Source of the DNA: Sporisorium sorghi
Taxonomy: Eukaryota > Basidiomycota > Ustilaginomycetes > Ustilaginales > Ustilaginaceae
NCBI GenBank assembly: GCA_023212695.1
Contig: JALCCG010000384.1
Coordinates: forward strand, 1-16,087
Reading direction: 5' to 3'
DNA: 16,087 bases
Part shown: one piece after another, positions 15,315 through 16,087 of the stretch
How positions within the stretch are numbered: the stretch's first letter is position 1
How the letters are laid out: each line of letters begins with the position of its first letter
Made by a program: the position numbers and the translations under genes
Notes under the pieces: model-generated
Told to the model about the DNA's origin: nothing
The model's database searches: none
What the model saw: only the letters and a program-made list of their open reading frames with translations

Positions 15315-16087
15315 TCATTGTGGCGCGTTGGGCGACGCAACGCTGCCACCGATGTCCGACCATTCGTCCGACGTGTTGCCTCCCTCATCATCGTCGCCAT
15401 CCTCTTCCACTTCCCGCTCCTCCTTCTCCTTCTTCTGCTGCTCGTCCTGCTGCTCGTCACTCCCCTCGCCAGCCGCCACCGTCGCAGGCCGGCGTCTCCA
15501 CCTAGCCGTATCGCTACTCGTGCTCTCGCCCTTCTCCACGATCCTCGTATCCCTCTTCACCCGGCTCCGCGCATAGTCCAAGTCCCTATAAATCGCCTTG
15601 ACCGCATTCCCGATCCCGTCCTCTGACCTTATCTGCTCGCCCAGCTTATGCGCGCGCTCGATGAGCTTCGCATTCGTCGTTGCGCTCACCAGCGCCTCTG
15701 CCAGGCTATCCGCCGTGAGCTGTCTCACACAGCTTCCCACGCCCAGACTCTCGATCTGCTGCCCCCAAAAGAACTGGTCGCCAAAGTACGGCTTCACCAC
15801 TGTCGGCAACCCGGCCCTCAGACTCGCCCCCAGAGTGCCCGCGCCGCCGTGGTGGCACGCCGCGTCGATCTGCGGAAACAGCCAGTCGTGCGGCACACTG
15901 CTCACCTGATACACATCGTCCCCCACCTCTTCCCGCCCAGCGCTGTCGCCGGAGAGCCGGTCCGACCACCCCCGGCTCAGGATCGCACACACCCCGCTCT
16001 TGCGCACCGCCTCGAGCACACACCGCATCATAGCCCCCGCATCAGGCACCACGATCGACCCCCACCCGATGTACACCAGCTTCCGCC
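15315..16087 (-). CDS. ATG26: sterol 3-beta-glucosyltransferase, ATG26/UGT51-like (C-terminal part, cut by the window edge)
   Basis: The frame stays open to the right edge (about 256 residues, no start in view), so the N-terminal part lies outside. It is the UDP-glucose-binding half of a GT-B glycosyltransferase that moves glucose from UDP-glucose to the 3-OH of sterols at membranes. Signatures: LVYIGWGSIVVPD at the edge; then VPHDWLFPQIDAACHHGGAGT (split as HDWLFPQ and HHGGAGT); AGLPTVVKPYFGDQFFWG; and LGVGSCVRQL. The His-His-Gly-Gly-Ala-Gly and Asp-Gln pairs are the nucleotide-sugar contacts of the family. After the catalytic fold comes a basic patch, then a Glu/Asp/Lys-rich tail of about 70 residues ending with a Trp-containing acidic motif. 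Fungal ATG26 proteins carry PH and GRAM domains N-terminally and act in pexophagy in some species; neither domain can be checked here. A paralogous sterol glucosyltransferase without those domains is possible. Confidence 0.85.
   Translation of the reverse strand, partial: RKLVYIGWGSIVVPDAGAMMRCVLEAVRKSGVCAILSRGWSDRLSGDSAGREEVGDDVYQVSSVPHDWLFPQIDAACHHGGAGTLGASLRAGLPTVVKPYFGDQFFWGQQIESLGVGSCVRQLTADSLAEALVSATTNAKLIERAHKLGEQIRSEDGIGNAVKAIYRDLDYARSRVKRDTRIVEKGESTSSDTARWRRRPATVAAGEGSDEQQDEQQKKEKEEREVEEDGDDDEGGNTSDEWSDIGGSVASPNAPQ

Overview
This is a chromosomal window from a GC-rich fungus. The best guess is a smut-type basidiomycete (Ustilaginomycotina, Ustilago-like). That placement is an inference from long single-exon genes, strong codon bias, pyrimidine-rich leaders just upstream of start codons, low-complexity Ala/Asp/Glu/Ser inserts in conserved proteins, and the gene families present. 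No transposon, CRISPR array, tRNA, rRNA or virus-derived gene was recognised. No new multi-gene system is evident: the content is conserved eukaryotic housekeeping.

Layout: 1-2440 holds no recognisable gene. Its left end looks like the leader or promoter of a minus-strand gene beyond the window. 2441-6787 (minus) encodes the cohesin subunit SA/Scc3. A 644-bp divergent promoter region separates it from a plus-strand DHHC-type palmitoyltransferase (7432-8796), whose zinc-finger domain departs from consensus. Only 103 bp separates that stop from the stop of the convergent RNA14/CstF-77 gene (minus, 8900-11671). RNA14 diverges, across 297 bp, from a plus-strand ZNF830-like zinc-finger protein (11969-12736). 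Next in tandem is the Hsp70/Hsp90 co-chaperone STI1/Hop (plus, 13202-15022), with a heat-shock-element-like site about 340 bp upstream of its ATG. It converges on a minus-strand sterol glucosyltransferase (ATG26-like), whose C-terminal part is at 15315-16087 and whose N-terminal part is cut by the window edge.

Functional links: the genes do not form a pathway. RNA14 (pre-mRNA 3'-end processing) and the ZNF830-like protein (spliceosome-associated family) share one promoter region, a plausible co-expressed RNA-processing pair. The points most worth a second look are the atypical DHHC domain, a candidate Atg8-interacting motif in the acidic tail of the ATG26-like protein, cell-cycle-type ACGCGT/TCGCGT sites in the SA/DHHC promoter, and the gene-free 2.4 kb at the left. 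Start codons were set at the first in-frame ATG. Several reading frames stay open upstream of it, but only from non-ATG codons.
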